Of a DNA stretch of 6,932 nucleotides, positions 6,602-6,932 are shown in pieces. Location: NCBI GenBank assembly GCA_938014865.1, contig CALLQJ010000172.1, positions 1-6,932 of the forward strand. Direction: 5' to 3'. The notes under the pieces are model-generated. The model did not search any database. It was not told the DNA's origin and saw only the letters and a list, made by a program, of their open reading frames with translations. How positions within the stretch are numbered: position 1 is the first letter of the stretch; the number at the start of each line of letters is the position of its first letter. The DNA is from an uncultured Fastidiosipila sp. GTDB lineage: Bacteria > Bacillota > Clostridia > Saccharofermentanales > Fastidiosipilaceae. Both the position numbers and the translations under genes were made by a program.

Positions 6602-6932
6602 TCAGCTCTGCCGGAGATCGGCGTACTCCCCTTCAATCATCCGAAGCAGATCATCGGGCGCCAGACGAACCTGGGTCCCGATCTTGCCGGCACTGACCGA
6701 GATCGCCTGTTTTCCCCGGGCACTTTCATCCAGAAAAGAAGGGTAAAGCCGCTTCATCCCGATCGGAGAACAGCCTCCGTGCACGTAAGATGTCTTCCGC
6801 TTCAGATCTTTCTGCTTGAGCATCTCCATTTTCTTAACCCCGGCTGCGGCGGCCGCCTTCTTTAAATCCAGTTCGGACGTGACGCCAACAAAATTGACTA
6901 ATCATCGACTTTTCCATATAGGCATCCATATA
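6602..6932 (-). pseudogene. ybaK: YbaK-type Cys-tRNA(Pro) deacylase, N-terminal part broken or out of frame
   Basis: The minus-strand frame ending at TGA 6602-6604 encodes the C-terminal two thirds of a YbaK/EbsC protein. These free-standing editing enzymes hydrolyse Cys-tRNA(Pro) made in error by prolyl-tRNA synthetase. Visible family motifs are FVGVTSELDLKKAAAAAG, the SYVHGGCSPIGMK segment (GGxSPxG loop, 6758-6778) and SVSAGKIGTQVRLAPDDL; the end EYADL is normal. Going upstream, the frame meets an in-frame TGA at 6902-6904, and no Met start precedes the SELDLKK block; the first Met (6827-6829) is far inside the fold. Just beyond the break, another frame reads MEKSMI, which could be the family's FKTLL segment with the essential Lys (Lys46 in the Haemophilus enzyme). 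About nine residues normally between the two blocks are absent. This suggests a small frameshifting deletion, or a sequencing or assembly error. The first part of the gene is outside the window. Confidence 0.72.
6913..6932. repeat. Short direct repeat TCCATATA at the right edge
   Basis: TCCATATA occurs at 6913-6920 and again at 6925-6932, separated by GGCA. It lies just upstream of the frame break in the ybaK-like locus, at the extreme edge of the window. It may be chance in AT-rich DNA, or a slippage or rearrangement footprint. Confidence 0.4.

Overview
The window is almost filled by one very large gene on the minus strand (6127 down to position 1, continuing past the left edge). It encodes a secreted, multidomain surface protein of a Gram-positive bacterium. 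The right end holds a second minus-strand locus, a YbaK-type Cys-tRNA(Pro) deacylase whose N-terminal part is missing or out of frame. Between them lies about 470 bases of AT-rich intergenic DNA with a strong hairpin. I see no tRNA, rRNA, CRISPR array, transposase or phage gene.

Organism: the large protein has a Gram-positive-style signal peptide and a string of Ig-like modules, a Listeria-Bacteroides (Flg_new/InlB B-type) repeat and a Rib-type domain. This mix is typical of surface adhesins in anaerobic Bacillota. The coding DNA is of moderate GC and favours G/C in third positions, while the intergenic DNA is very AT-rich. A Peptoniphilaceae-like host (Peptoniphilus, Aedoeadaptatus or Murdochiella type) would fit, but this is inference from domain style only.

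Layout, right to left (direction of transcription): 6932-6602, broken ybaK-like gene; 6601-6128, intergenic region with a 10-bp-stem hairpin at 6335-6358, a weak promoter candidate near 6239-6267 and a clear ribosome binding site at 6137-6142; 6127-6020, signal peptide; about 6019-4650, N-terminal region of unrecognised fold; about 4650-2909, a run of beta-rich Ig-like modules; 2908-707, four tandem composite units of 188, 190, 188 and 168 residues, each an Ig-like A module plus a B module; 706-485, Flg_new-type repeat; 484-254, Rib-type domain; 253-1, start of a further module cut by the window edge.

Working picture: the protein is exported by Sec, its unusual N-terminal region is displayed at the tip, and the tandem modules form a long stalk. 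The wall anchor, if there is one, lies outside the window. The ybaK remnant has no evident functional link to it. Most plus-strand open frames opposite the large gene are antisense shadows.
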